DNA of 33,250 bases from CAZUCD01 sp964618855. Lineage in GTDB: Bacteria > Sumerlaeota > Sumerlaeia > SLMS01 > JANRJK01. Shown here piece after piece: positions 25,788 to 33,250 of this stretch. The translations under genes were made by a program, and so were the position numbers. The DNA is taken from the NCBI GenBank assembly GCA_964618855.1, contig CAZUCD010000022.1, positions 1 to 33,250 of the forward strand, written 5' to 3'. Numbering within the stretch: position 1 is the first letter of the stretch; every line of letters starts with the position of its first letter. Below the pieces are notes generated by a model. The model did no database searches, was not told the origin of the DNA, and worked only from the letters and a program-made list of their open reading frames with translations.

Positions 25788-27065
25788 ATGGAGAGCACGA
25801 TGCACGGACTGCTGGCACGGGGCACAATCGTGTGCCTGATCCTCGGCGCTGGAGATCTGGCGCACGCGCAGGATCGGCTCCCGGCCTCCCCCGTGTCCGC
25901 CAACGACGAACTGGGGATGGGCGTGGCCCACGAAGGTGACCGCGCCGTCATCGGTGCCTATCAGTTCAACTCGTCGGGACACGGCCGCGCGTTTGTGTTC
26001 GAACGCGCGTCGCCCGGCTCGCCGTGGGCTCAGGTCTCCGCCCTGGCGGCGCCGGACGGCGCAAACGGGGACCGCTTTGGCGAGCGCCTCGGCATATCCG
26101 GGGACTGGATCGCCGTGGGCGCCATCGAGGCCGACCTCCCCGGCGCCGCCAATGCGGGCGCCGTGTACCTCTACCGACGGACGGGCCCCGGCTGGACGTT
26201 CGCGCAGAAGCTCTCCGCGCCCGCCCCGCAGGCTGACGACAGGTTCGGCAGTTCCATCTCCATGTCGGGCGACGCGTTGCTGGTTGGCGCGTACCTGGCC
26301 GATCCAAACGGCACCAACAGCGGAGCCGCGCACGTGTTCCGCAGGAATGGCGCGGGGACGTGGAATCATGAGGCGACCCTCGTTGCCAGCGATGGCGCGC
26401 CCGACGACAGGTTTGGTTGGTCCGTCGCCCTGGAGGGCTCCACGGCGGTCGTAGGCTCCTATGTGGACGACGATCCTGTCGCCGGGGCCGACGCGGGCTC
26501 CGCCCACGTGTACGAACACGACGGCGCGACATGGGTTCCCGTCGCGAAGCTCCTCGCGACGCCCACGACGGCGGGGGAGACCTTCGGCCGCAGCGTCGCG
26601 CTCTCGGGCGACCGCCTCGTGGTGAGCGCGCTCGGCGCGGACACCGGCGGCACCGACGGCGGCGCCGCGTACGTGTTCGAGCGCATGGCGGGGACGTGGA
26701 CGCAGGCGGCGCGGCTCGTGTCGGACGCGCCCGCGCCGTTCGGGTACTTCGGATGGTGGGTGGACGTTAGCAACAACCGCGCGGTGGTCTCGGCGGTGGG
26801 GGATGGCGCGCTCGGCACGAACTCCGGGACCGTGCACGTCTTCACGCGCGACGGGTCGGGGGCATGGCCGCAGACGGCGCGGCTCAGTTCGCCCACTCCC
26901 GCGGCGCAGGATGCGTTCGGCGCGAGCGTCTCGCTCACGGACGACACTGCGCTCGTCGGCGCGATTGGTGATGACGGCGCCGCGACCAATGGGGGCGCCG
27001 TCTTTTCCTTCGCGATGCCGCTCACGCCGGCGTCCGCCGCGGGTGCCTCGTGGCAGCTCTACTGA
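25788..27065 (+). CDS. Secreted FG-GAP-repeat protein (predicted 7-bladed propeller) with W-x-x-Y tail
   Basis: 425 residues. Signal peptide to about residue 27 (TIVCLILGAGDLAHA, cleavage AHA/Q). ATG 25788 has GGGAGA 7 bases upstream; an in-frame ATG at 25800 is an alternative. Seven tandem repeats of the form [DE]-x-[FL]-G-x-x-[VLI]-x(3)-[GD]-x(3)-[VL]-[VI]-[GS]-[AS] are visible (DELGMGVAHEGDRAVIGA, DRFGERLGISGDWIAVGA, DRFGSSISMSGDALLVGA, DRFGWSVALEGSTAVVGS, ETFGRSVALSGDRLVVSA, GYFGWWVDVSNNRAVVSA, DAFGASVSLTDDTALVGA). These are FG-GAP/integrin-alpha-like blades, so one closed seven-bladed propeller is likely. Cell-surface adhesion or matrix roles are known for the fold, but nothing specific is shown. 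The protein ends LTPASAAGASWQLY. It is convergent with the next gene across a shared terminator. Confidence 0.9.
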   Translation: MESTMHGLLARGTIVCLILGAGDLAHAQDRLPASPVSANDELGMGVAHEGDRAVIGAYQFNSSGHGRAFVFERASPGSPWAQVSALAAPDGANGDRFGERLGISGDWIAVGAIEADLPGAANAGAVYLYRRTGPGWTFAQKLSAPAPQADDRFGSSISMSGDALLVGAYLADPNGTNSGAAHVFRRNGAGTWNHEATLVASDGAPDDRFGWSVALEGSTAVVGSYVDDDPVAGADAGSAHVYEHDGATWVPVAKLLATPTTAGETFGRSVALSGDRLVVSALGADTGGTDGGAAYVFERMAGTWTQAARLVSDAPAPFGYFGWWVDVSNNRAVVSAVGDGALGTNSGTVHVFTRDGSGAWPQTARLSSPTPAAQDAFGASVSLTDDTALVGAIGDDGAATNGGAVFSFAMPLTPASAAGASWQLY

Positions 27066-27092
27066 CGCCCGCCGGAACCGGCACCAAATGAA

Positions 27093-27118
27093 ACGGGGGC
27101 TCCGGTTGGAGCCCCCGT
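27093..27118. terminator. Bidirectional 11-bp hairpin terminator between convergent genes
   Basis: ACGGGGGCTCC (27093-27103), loop GGTT, GGAGCCCCCGT (27108-27118). On the minus strand the stem is followed by TTCATTTGG, a modest T-rich tail; on the plus strand by CCTGAATCC. It is centred between the stops at 27065 and 27144, serving both genes. Confidence 0.8.
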
Positions 27119-27143
27119 CCTGAATCCACCGGGCGAGTCCGGA

Positions 27144-29059
27144 TCAGTACATCGACCACGTCTCGACGGCCGTGGCCGGCGTGATGAAGTCTGCCGTCGC
27201 GCGCGGAAGGAGCCGGTAGCCGACGCCGCCCGCGTTGAAGTTGTTCGCCGCGTCGGACTGGTACCCGATGCCGATGATGTCGTAGCCGACGCCCGCGGAG
27301 ATCGCCTGGTTCACCGTCGTGTTGTCGGAGAAGACCTGCACGTCGAGGTTGCCGCCCGCCGTGGTGAAGGTCGTCGTCGTGTTCGCCGTGACGGTCGTGC
27401 CCGCCGCGACGCTCGCGCTGTTCACGCGGATGAGGACGCTCTCGTGGTTGTCGCCAATGGCGTTTGCGGCCACGGAGACCGGGGTGATCGTCGGCGTGAT
27501 GGCGCCGGCGACGTGCGGACGATCCGGGACGATCTCCCAGAGGCCCTGGAACTTCACGGCCGTGCCGTAGACGGCAACCGCGGCGCCGACGGCCGGCAGC
27601 GTCCCGCCCTGCGCCGTGTTGTCGAACACGTAGAACCCGCGCGTGGCGGCATTGCCGTCCGTGCGGTCCTGCACCGTGATGACGTTCTGGGTCGCGCTCG
27701 GGCGAAGCGTGTTCGAGCCGACGAAGCCGTCGGTCATCTTCCACTTGATGCCCGCGACGGGGTTGCCCGCCTCGACGTAGGTGCGCCACGCGGCGATCGT
27801 CGTGTCGCGCACGACGCCGCCGTCCAGCGTCACCGTGTTGGACGCCGGCAGGCCCGTCGTCGCGTTGATCGTCGCCGTCTGCTGAGTCATCGTGGACCCG
27901 TCGTTGACCGTCGGGTTGTAGGCGAACGTGAGGACCTGCGAGTCGCCGTTGTTCAGCGTCGTGCCGAGTGGCGGAACCGCGCCGGTGAACGAGAAGTCCC
28001 CGGAGAGGCCCGTAACCGTGCCGATCACCGTCGTGCCCGTCGCATTGACGGTCACGGTCTTCGTGAACGGCGCGTTCGTGAAGTCGACAGGTGTGTGCCC
28101 GGCGTCGTCGAACGTGATCGCGCCCGTGCTTGCCGTCCATGTGTCGGAGGCCGATGCGAACGTTGCCGTGACGGTCAGGTTGTCGATGCCNNNNNNNNNN
28201 NNNNNNNNNNNNNNNNNNNNNNNNNNNNNNNNNNNNNNNNNNNNNNNNNNNNNNNNNNNNNNNNNNNNNNNNNNNNNNNNNNNNNNNNNNTCCATGTGTC
28301 GGAGGCCGATGCGAACGTTGCCGTGACGGTCAGGTTGTCGATGCCGAGGCCGTGATCCGACCCCGGATGGTCGATATCGTGCCACGCGAGGAAAATCTCG
28401 CTTCCGGGCGCGAGGGTGATTGCGATGTTACCCGATACGGCCACTTGGTTGGCGGGGAGGTTTCCGTCAAGGGCGACACCGGAACCGCCAGTGTGGATCG
28501 GTGCCGCAAACCCTAGGGAAGGAACGAGCGTATAACCACCGGTTCCGACGGGGTCTGCCGCCACGGCCTTGGTGAAGGAGGCCAGGTCCCCAGCGGACGT
28601 GAGGTAGTAAAAGTTGACGGGGTCCGCGTTCGTGTTCGCCGCACCATCCCGCCACTGCTCACCCGTGTAGCTGATGGCAAAGTTGGTGATGTTAGTTGTC
28701 CCATCGTTCTGGATGCGCACGCCGTAGAGGATCCGATCAGTGCCGCCCGAGCCGACGGTTCCGAGGCACCGCTCTGACGAAGCTGCCGCACCGAAACTGT
28801 ACACCTGACCAGCGTTGCTCGAACCCGTCCCGGCGTTGTACGTGTCCACAGCGGCCGCGTCTTCCTTCTCCATGTGCCAGTTTGCAATGGTAGTTCCGTC
28901 CGTCCATGCGTTTCCTGTACCCGTGTTGAGTAGGGCATCGAAGTTTTGCGTGTACGTCGGCGATCCGTTCGTGAGGGAGACCTGTGCGCTGGCCACCGAG
29001 CCAAGCGCCACAAGCGCCGCGGCCGCAGCCACGACGCGAAGCGAATGAACAATCCTCAT
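27144..29059 (-). CDS. Secreted beta-sandwich (LamG-like) multidomain protein with W-x-x-Y tail, interrupted by a false assembly gap
   Basis: Starts at ATG 29059 with AGGAAG 8 bases upstream. Signal peptide MRIVHSLRVVAAAAALVALG with ASA/Q cleavage. The first ~230 residues look like a jellyroll/LamG-type exoprotein domain (YTQNFDALLNTGTGNAWTDG, YGVRIQNDG, ISYTGEQWRDG, IDNLTVTATF). The middle resembles Ig-like repeats (DFSFTGAVPP, TLTLDGG-type strands) and the C-terminal third (GLWEIVPDRP, YDIIGIGYQSD, YRLLPRATADF) resembles domains common in secreted nuclease-like or cell-surface proteins. The frame appears split by 100 Ns at 28191-28290, but removing the 155 bases 28191-28345 restores one continuous 586-residue protein. 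It ends ITPATAVETWSMY. I know of no specific function. Confidence 0.85.
28136..28345. repeat. Exact 55-bp direct repeat flanking a 100-N assembly gap
   Basis: 28136-28190 and 28291-28345 are identical over 55 bases (TCCATGTGTC to TCGATGCC), directly abutting the N-run 28191-28290. The copies end exactly at the gap edges. This is the signature of two contigs that overlap by a 55-mer and were scaffolded with an arbitrary 100 Ns instead of being merged. It is not a biological repeat. Confidence 0.93.
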
Positions 29060-29325
29060 GCGAGGCACTTCCTGTGTTGGATGAACCCGGCATTCAGCCA
29101 GGTGGCCGGGTCCTTCGGGGCGAGCCGCCACCATCCCCAGCCTTGATTGGAAGCACACAGCAACCAACCGGAATGAGGCGACCACAATCCCCCCCGGCTG
29201 CCAAGGAAAACGTTTGAGTCCTACCGATCTCGAAAGATTTCAGTCTTCGGGAACCCATGTCGCGTCGTTCCCTTGCCTTCCTGCCCCCGGGCGCAAATCC
29301 TGCCACGGCAAGCCCCTGAGCCAAC

Positions 29326-32300
29326 ATGCCCGACCCCCCGACCCCACCACCGGGGTTCCCAACCGACCCAACTGCCACCCACGCCCCCCACCCAAGGGAG
29401 GAGGGGACGGAGATTCTCGCGTCCGATCGCATCCGGCTCGCGACCTGGGCCACGTCCGCCCCCCAGGCCGGGGAGCCGGAGGCCCCCGCCGCGCCAACGC
29501 CGAGCGGTCCTCCCTTCGACCTGCGCCGCATCCTTGGGCGCGGGGGCATGGGGGAGGTCTGGGAGGCGACGCAGCGCTCGCTCGGCCGGCTGGTGGCCGT
29601 CAAGCGCGCCATCCCGAGGGACGACGACCAGCACGCTGCGCGCCTGCGGGTGTTCTGCCAGGAAGCCGCCGTCGCCGCGCGCCTGGAACATCCCAACATC
29701 GTCCCGGTGCACGACCTCGGGCTGGACGCCGACGGCACGCCCCTGCTCGCGATGAAACTCGTGAGGGGGCGCCCTTGGGACGTGTCCCTGCGCGAGGACT
29801 TCGAGCGCCTTTCACCCGAGGAGCTGCTGGCGAAGAACCTGCCCATCCTGGTCGCGGTCGGGCAGGCGGTCGCGTTTGCGCATTCGCGCGGGATCGTTCA
29901 CCGCGACCTGAAGCCCGCCCAGGTCATGACCGGAGAGTTTGGCGAGGTGCTGCTGATGGATTGGGGCCTCGCGATCCAGGCCTCCCGGCCCCCGGAGGAA
30001 ATCGCGGCCATCGACGCCCCTGTGGAGGTCGCGACCCCGGAAACCGCGACCAGCCCTGCGGGGACCGTCGCACTCATGGCGCCCGAGCAAACCGCCCCCG
30101 ACGCCGCGCGCATCGGCCCCTGGACCGATGTCTACCTCCTCGGCGCGACGCTCTACTTTCTCCTGACGGGAACGTATCCGCATGCGGCCGCAACATCGCT
30201 CGTTGCGTTCGAGCGGGCGCGCGACGGCGTGATCGAGGACCCGCGCACGCGTGCCCCCGACCGCGCCATGCCGGAGGAACTGGTCCAACTGTGCCTTCGC
30301 GCGCTCGCTCCGAACCCGGAGGAGCGCGTCCCCGGCGCGCGCGCTTTTGTGGACGGCCTGACCGACTACATCGGCGGTTCGTCGCGCCGGCGGGAGTCGC
30401 GCGCGCTCGCCGACTCCGCGCAGGCTGCGCTCGCCGCCACGCCCGCGACGTACGACCAGTTCACGAGCATTGCAGCCACGCTGGAGAAGTCGCTCGCCCT
30501 GTGGCCCGAGAATGCGCAGGCCCTTGCGCTCCTCGACGAGGTACACTCGCGCCACGCGCGGCGCGCGCTGGAAAGCGGCGACCTGGTGCTCGGGCGCACG
30601 CTTGCCGAGCGCGTCCGCGACGAGCCCCAGCGCGCGCGCCTGGTGGCGGAGGCCGACCGCCTCGAGGCGCGGGTCCGCGCCAAGGAACGACAGCGCCGCC
30701 TCCTCATCGGCGCGAGCTTCTCGCTCCTGCTCGTGATTATCGTCGGCGGCGCGGCCTTTGCCGTGAAGCTGGACGAGCAGCGGCGGATCGCCGAGGAAAA
30801 CGCACGGCGCGCGGACCAGAAGGCGCGCGAGGCGCGCGAGTCGCGCACGCAGGCGGACGGCTTGGTCCGCTTCATGATCACGGACCTGGGCAACAAGCTC
30901 GCCCCCATCGACGCGGACCTTCAGGCCCTGCGGGAGGCGGCCGTGCGCGCCGCAGACTACTACACCACGCAGACAATGCACCCAGAGCGCCTGGAGCCCG
31001 CAGAGCGCTCCAACGCCGTCGAGTCCCTGATCGACGTCGCCGCCGTGCTGACGCGCCAGGGGGAGGCCGCGCGCGCGCTCGAGTCGATCCGCACCGCCTC
31101 GGACTTCTCGACGCGGCACCTGGCGGGGCCGGAGGCGCTGCGGGTGGGGCTGGGTGCCCTGGTCAGCCTGGGTCAGGCATACCGCACGAATGGCATGCTG
31201 GTCGAATCGATGCAGTCCTACGAGCGCGCCATCGCCATGGGCGAGGCGGCCGCCCCGGACGACGGGGGTGCCGCAAGCCTCCCGCTCGCGCGCGCCTACC
31301 TGTGCCGTGCCGACCTGCTCTTCACCGAGGGCCGCCGCGAGGACGCGGAGCCCGACGTGCGGCGGGGGCTCGCTCTGCTGCGACCCATGGTCGAAGCAGC
31401 GCCGCACGACCCCAACATCGTCGCCACGTACGTCTGGGGCGCGTTCAAGTTGGTCACCTGGCACGAATCCAACCGGGATTCCGACGCCGCACTCGCGGAG
31501 CTCGCGACGATACGCACGATGCTGCTGGGGCTGCGCGGGGACAAGGACGCCTCGGATTCCATGCGCGGGGACCTGGGCGAGGTGTACTCGCGCGAGGGCA
31601 TGATCCTTCAGTCCGCGGGTCGGCTCGAGGAGGCGCGCGAGGCGAACGACCGCGCGAAGGCCCTCCGCGAGGAGCTCGCGCGCGAGCGCCCCACCAACGT
31701 CAACCGCCAGAGCGACCTCGCCGTCAGCATCACCCGCGGCGGGACGATCCTCGCGGACCTCGGCAGGGATGAAGAGGCGCTCGCCGAGTTGATCCGCGGC
31801 CTCGAACTGCGCGAGTCGCTGCTGGCGCGGGATCCCGCAAACAAGGAACTCCTCGTCCGCGTGCGCGCCAGCCTCCAGCGCATCGCCGAGTTCCACGCGA
31901 GGCGGCGGCAGATTCCGCAGGCGATGGCCGCCCGGCTCCGGTCCCTCGACGCGGCGCGGCGGCTCCAGGCACTCGACTCCAATCCGGCGCAGACGGTCGC
32001 CCTCGCGGTGGAGCTGATCGACCTCGGGACCCTGCAGGTCGCCGCGAGGGAGCTCACGGCGGCGCGCGCCTCGCTCACCGAGGCACTTCAGCTCCTTGAA
32101 TCGAGGGGGCCGGCGCGGGGCCGGAGCGTCGAGTACCGGTCCGAGGCGATGGAGATGCTCGGCTCCGCCCTGGAGGGCCTCGGCGACCCTGGCGCGGCCG
32201 ACGTCAGGGAACAGGCGGTCGCGCTCATCGAGTCGATGCCGCAACCGCGCGTTTCGGGCGAGGTCCTCTACCGCAAGGCGCGGCTGCTTTTTGCCCTCGG

Positions 32301-32421
32301 CAGGACGGAAGAGGCCCGGGTGGCCGCCAGCGCGGCCCGGGACGCCGGCGCCGCATCGGCCGAGTTCTCGGACTTCCTTCGGGCCGCAGGAATCGAGCTC
32401 CCCCCGCCGGGCGGCGGGTAG
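29326..32421 (+). CDS. Transmembrane Ser/Thr protein kinase with TPR-like extracytoplasmic domain
   Basis: 1031 residues. A Pro-rich leader (1-65) precedes a Hanks-type kinase at about 65-345: glycine loop GRGGMG 71-76, Lys93 in AVKRA, Glu113, HRDLKP 192-197, DWG 212-214 in place of DFG, APE 252-254 and TDVYLLG 267-273. DWG is common in planctomycete-type kinases. The catalytic-loop Asn is replaced by Gln199 (KPAQ), which could weaken binding of the second metal. Residues about 350-455 are helical and charged. A single transmembrane helix lies at 459-480 (LLIGASFSLLLVIIVGGAAFAV), so the C-terminal half, about 550 residues of TPR-like helical repeats, should face the periplasm. The ATG has no strong Shine-Dalgarno. 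It is divergent from the LamG-like gene (266-base gap, nothing else seen there) and convergent with the isomerase gene, 3 bases apart. Confidence 0.92.
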   Translation: MPDPPTPPPGFPTDPTATHAPHPREEGTEILASDRIRLATWATSAPQAGEPEAPAAPTPSGPPFDLRRILGRGGMGEVWEATQRSLGRLVAVKRAIPRDDDQHAARLRVFCQEAAVAARLEHPNIVPVHDLGLDADGTPLLAMKLVRGRPWDVSLREDFERLSPEELLAKNLPILVAVGQAVAFAHSRGIVHRDLKPAQVMTGEFGEVLLMDWGLAIQASRPPEEIAAIDAPVEVATPETATSPAGTVALMAPEQTAPDAARIGPWTDVYLLGATLYFLLTGTYPHAAATSLVAFERARDGVIEDPRTRAPDRAMPEELVQLCLRALAPNPEERVPGARAFVDGLTDYIGGSSRRRESRALADSAQAALAATPATYDQFTSIAATLEKSLALWPENAQALALLDEVHSRHARRALESGDLVLGRTLAERVRDEPQRARLVAEADRLEARVRAKERQRRLLIGASFSLLLVIIVGGAAFAVKLDEQRRIAEENARRADQKAREARESRTQADGLVRFMITDLGNKLAPIDADLQALREAAVRAADYYTTQTMHPERLEPAERSNAVESLIDVAAVLTRQGEAARALESIRTASDFSTRHLAGPEALRVGLGALVSLGQAYRTNGMLVESMQSYERAIAMGEAAAPDDGGAASLPLARAYLCRADLLFTEGRREDAEPDVRRGLALLRPMVEAAPHDPNIVATYVWGAFKLVTWHESNRDSDAALAELATIRTMLLGLRGDKDASDSMRGDLGEVYSREGMILQSAGRLEEAREANDRAKALREELARERPTNVNRQSDLAVSITRGGTILADLGRDEEALAELIRGLELRESLLARDPANKELLVRVRASLQRIAEFHARRRQIPQAMAARLRSLDAARRLQALDSNPAQTVALAVELIDLGTLQVAARELTAARASLTEALQLLESRGPARGRSVEYRSEAMEMLGSALEGLGDPGAADVREQAVALIESMPQPRVSGEVLYRKARLLFALGRTEEARVAASAARDAGAASAEFSDFLRAAGIELPPPGGG

Positions 32422-32424
32422 TCG

Positions 32425-33250
32425 TCAGTTCCGCGAGACCGCGCCCTTGTCGAACTTCAAGGGCAGCGGCGCCGCGGCGGACAGCTTCGTGAGCTGCTCC
32501 TGCGTCGGCAGCAGGTCCGGCGATACCGCGCGCAGGTTCGTGATGACGCGATGCGTCTTCCCGTTCTGGAGCCGGTCCACGAGCAGCCCGCGCGCCGTCT
32601 CCTGAAGGAGGCCCATGACCTGGGGCCGCGCGGCCTCGAATCCGGCCTGTCCGCCCGCCTTGCGCTCCAGCAGCTTGATGACTTGGTAGGAGAGGATCGT
32701 GCCGTCGGCGTCCTTGTCCGTGAGGACACCGCTCACGGTCCCCGGAGCGAGTTTCCCCGCGGCCTCCTGCACCACTTCGGGAAGGGTCTCCGACGGAAGC
32801 GAAAGCCAGCCCGTGTCCGCCGACCCGAGGTAGCCGCGCTCGAGGTCCGTCTCGTCCGCGAGCATCTTCTGGAGGCTGCCGTCCCTTTCCATGCGCTTGC
32901 GGATGCGCTCGACGCGGTCCTTCAGCTTGCGCTGTTCGTCGCCCTTCTCGTCGCCCCGCAGGGCGACGACGAACTGCGCGAGTCTCACTCGCGTCGGGAC
33001 GATGAATTCACCGGGGCTGCGGTCGTAGACCTGCCGCAGTTCCTCGTCGGTCCAGTTCGCCTCGATGAACTTGTCCACGAGCTTCCTGCCCAGGAGCGCG
33101 TCGTAGACCTCGCGCTCGAAGTTGCCGCTGTCCACGCCGAACCGTGCGAGCATCGACTCGAGGTCCTTCTGAGTGATGCCCATGTTCTTCCGCGCGCGCT
33201 CGAGTTCCGCCTCCATCTCCTTGCCGTCGAGGAGGATGCCCTGGCGCCGG
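32425..33250 (-). CDS. PpiC/SurA-type peptidyl-prolyl cis-trans isomerase (5' end outside window)
   Basis: The frame remains open past its first ATG (33216) to the window edge (R-R-Q-G-I-L-L-D-G-K-E-M), so the N-terminus, including any signal peptide, is missing. The visible part has a SurA-like helical chaperone segment (KNMGITQKDLESMLARFGV, EVYDALLGRKLVDKFIE), then a parvulin domain. VPTRVRLAQFVVAL corresponds to the first strand, ERIRKRMERDG to the helix, LERGYLGSADTGWL to the G-x-L-G region, and LAPGTVSGVL followed by YQVIKLLERK to the last strands. It probably assists periplasmic or outer-membrane protein folding. A helical C-terminal extension of about 90 residues follows the domain. 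The typical His pair of active parvulins is not obvious, so catalytic activity is uncertain. The stop lies 3 bases from the kinase gene's stop. Confidence 0.82.
   Translation of the reverse strand, partial: RRQGILLDGKEMEAELERARKNMGITQKDLESMLARFGVDSGNFEREVYDALLGRKLVDKFIEANWTDEELRQVYDRSPGEFIVPTRVRLAQFVVALRGDEKGDEQRKLKDRVERIRKRMERDGSLQKMLADETDLERGYLGSADTGWLSLPSETLPEVVQEAAGKLAPGTVSGVLTDKDADGTILSYQVIKLLERKAGGQAGFEAARPQVMGLLQETARGLLVDRLQNGKTHRVITNLRAVSPDLLPTQEQLTKLSAAAPLPLKFDKGAVSRN

Noticed and set aside
27144..27185. PEP-CTERM or LPxTG sorting signal on the secreted proteins
   Set aside because: There is no PEP box, transmembrane helix, basic cluster or LPxTG motif. The shared feature is only the short W-x-x-Y tail.
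27144..29185. Two separate genes on either side of the N-run
   Set aside because: The flanking 55-mers are identical and, once collapsed, the frames join into one protein. Only one signal peptide and one tail exist.
29812..32244. An 810-codon minus-strand frame and a long plus-strand alternate frame (about 29214-31772) over the receptor kinase
   Set aside because: Both overlap the kinase whose catalytic motifs, transmembrane helix and TPR pattern are clear; the alternatives are Arg/Pro/Gly-rich shadows without domains.
1..33250. CRISPR arrays, tRNA/rRNA genes, insertion sequences, prophage or restriction/defence genes
   Set aside because: I found no regularly spaced repeats, cloverleaf-like segments, transposase or integrase motifs, or terminal inverted repeats. 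The only direct repeat of note is the assembly artefact at 28136-28345.

Overview
The window is G+C-rich, densely coded bacterial chromosome with no phage, insertion-sequence, CRISPR, tRNA or rRNA signal that I can see. The mix of genes suggests a Gram-negative-type (diderm) bacterium from a little-cultured lineage of the Planctomycetota / Sumerlaeota / Hydrogenedentota kind. It holds a pilus retraction ATPase, an LptF/LptG-type LPS export permease, a lipoprotein, a SurA/PpiC-type folding factor, an orphan prepilin-like protein, several large Ala-X-Ala-cleaved secreted proteins, and multi-domain Hanks-type Ser/Thr kinases including a DWG-type kinase. The phylum is an inference. A 100-N run flanked by an exact 55-bp duplication shows that this is a draft assembly, probably of a metagenome or similar.

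Layout. 1-3632 (+): 3' end of pilT, an LptF/LptG permease, a membrane-anchored kinase-fold protein with a degenerate catalytic loop, and a membrane-anchored endonuclease/exonuclease/phosphatase-fold enzyme. 3629-11954 (-): read from high to low coordinates, a DUF6986-type aldolase-like enzyme, a small double-CxxC protein, a secreted protein, a fumarylacetoacetate-hydrolase-family enzyme, and a 1306-residue fusion of Hsp70 (DnaK), a Pro/Ala-rich linker, TPR-like helices and a Ser/Thr kinase. 12462-16812 (+): an orphan pseudopilin and a 1152-residue secreted PD40/TolB-like protein. 16976-25687 (+): a DUF2339 membrane protein overlapping a gamma-glutamyltransferase, a TetR regulator with a perfect operator-like dyad abutting its start codon, a 14-repeat WD40 lipoprotein, and ribonuclease PH. 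25788-29059: two convergent secreted-protein genes, one of them split only by the false assembly gap. 29326-33250: a transmembrane Ser/Thr receptor kinase, convergent with a parvulin-type isomerase gene that runs off the window.

Two things stand out. First, the Hsp70-TPR-kinase fusion puts a complete Hsp70 ATPase and beta substrate-binding domain, but no helical lid, on the same polypeptide as a kinase with all catalytic motifs. Its linker carries a repeated D-phi-x-x-M-P-T motif that could be a phospho-acceptor or docking site. Second, four otherwise unrelated secreted proteins (ends at 8690, 16812, 27065 and 27144) all finish with a short P-[AS]-x(4-6)-W-x-x-Y tail. This could be a C-terminal sorting or anchoring tag of this lineage.

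Functional coherence is loose. The common themes are envelope biogenesis and secretion (pilT, LptF/G, pseudopilin, PpiC, secreted propeller proteins) and kinase-type signalling (three kinase-fold proteins in 33 kb). Metabolic and housekeeping genes (FAH family, DUF6986, GGT, RNase PH) are interspersed.
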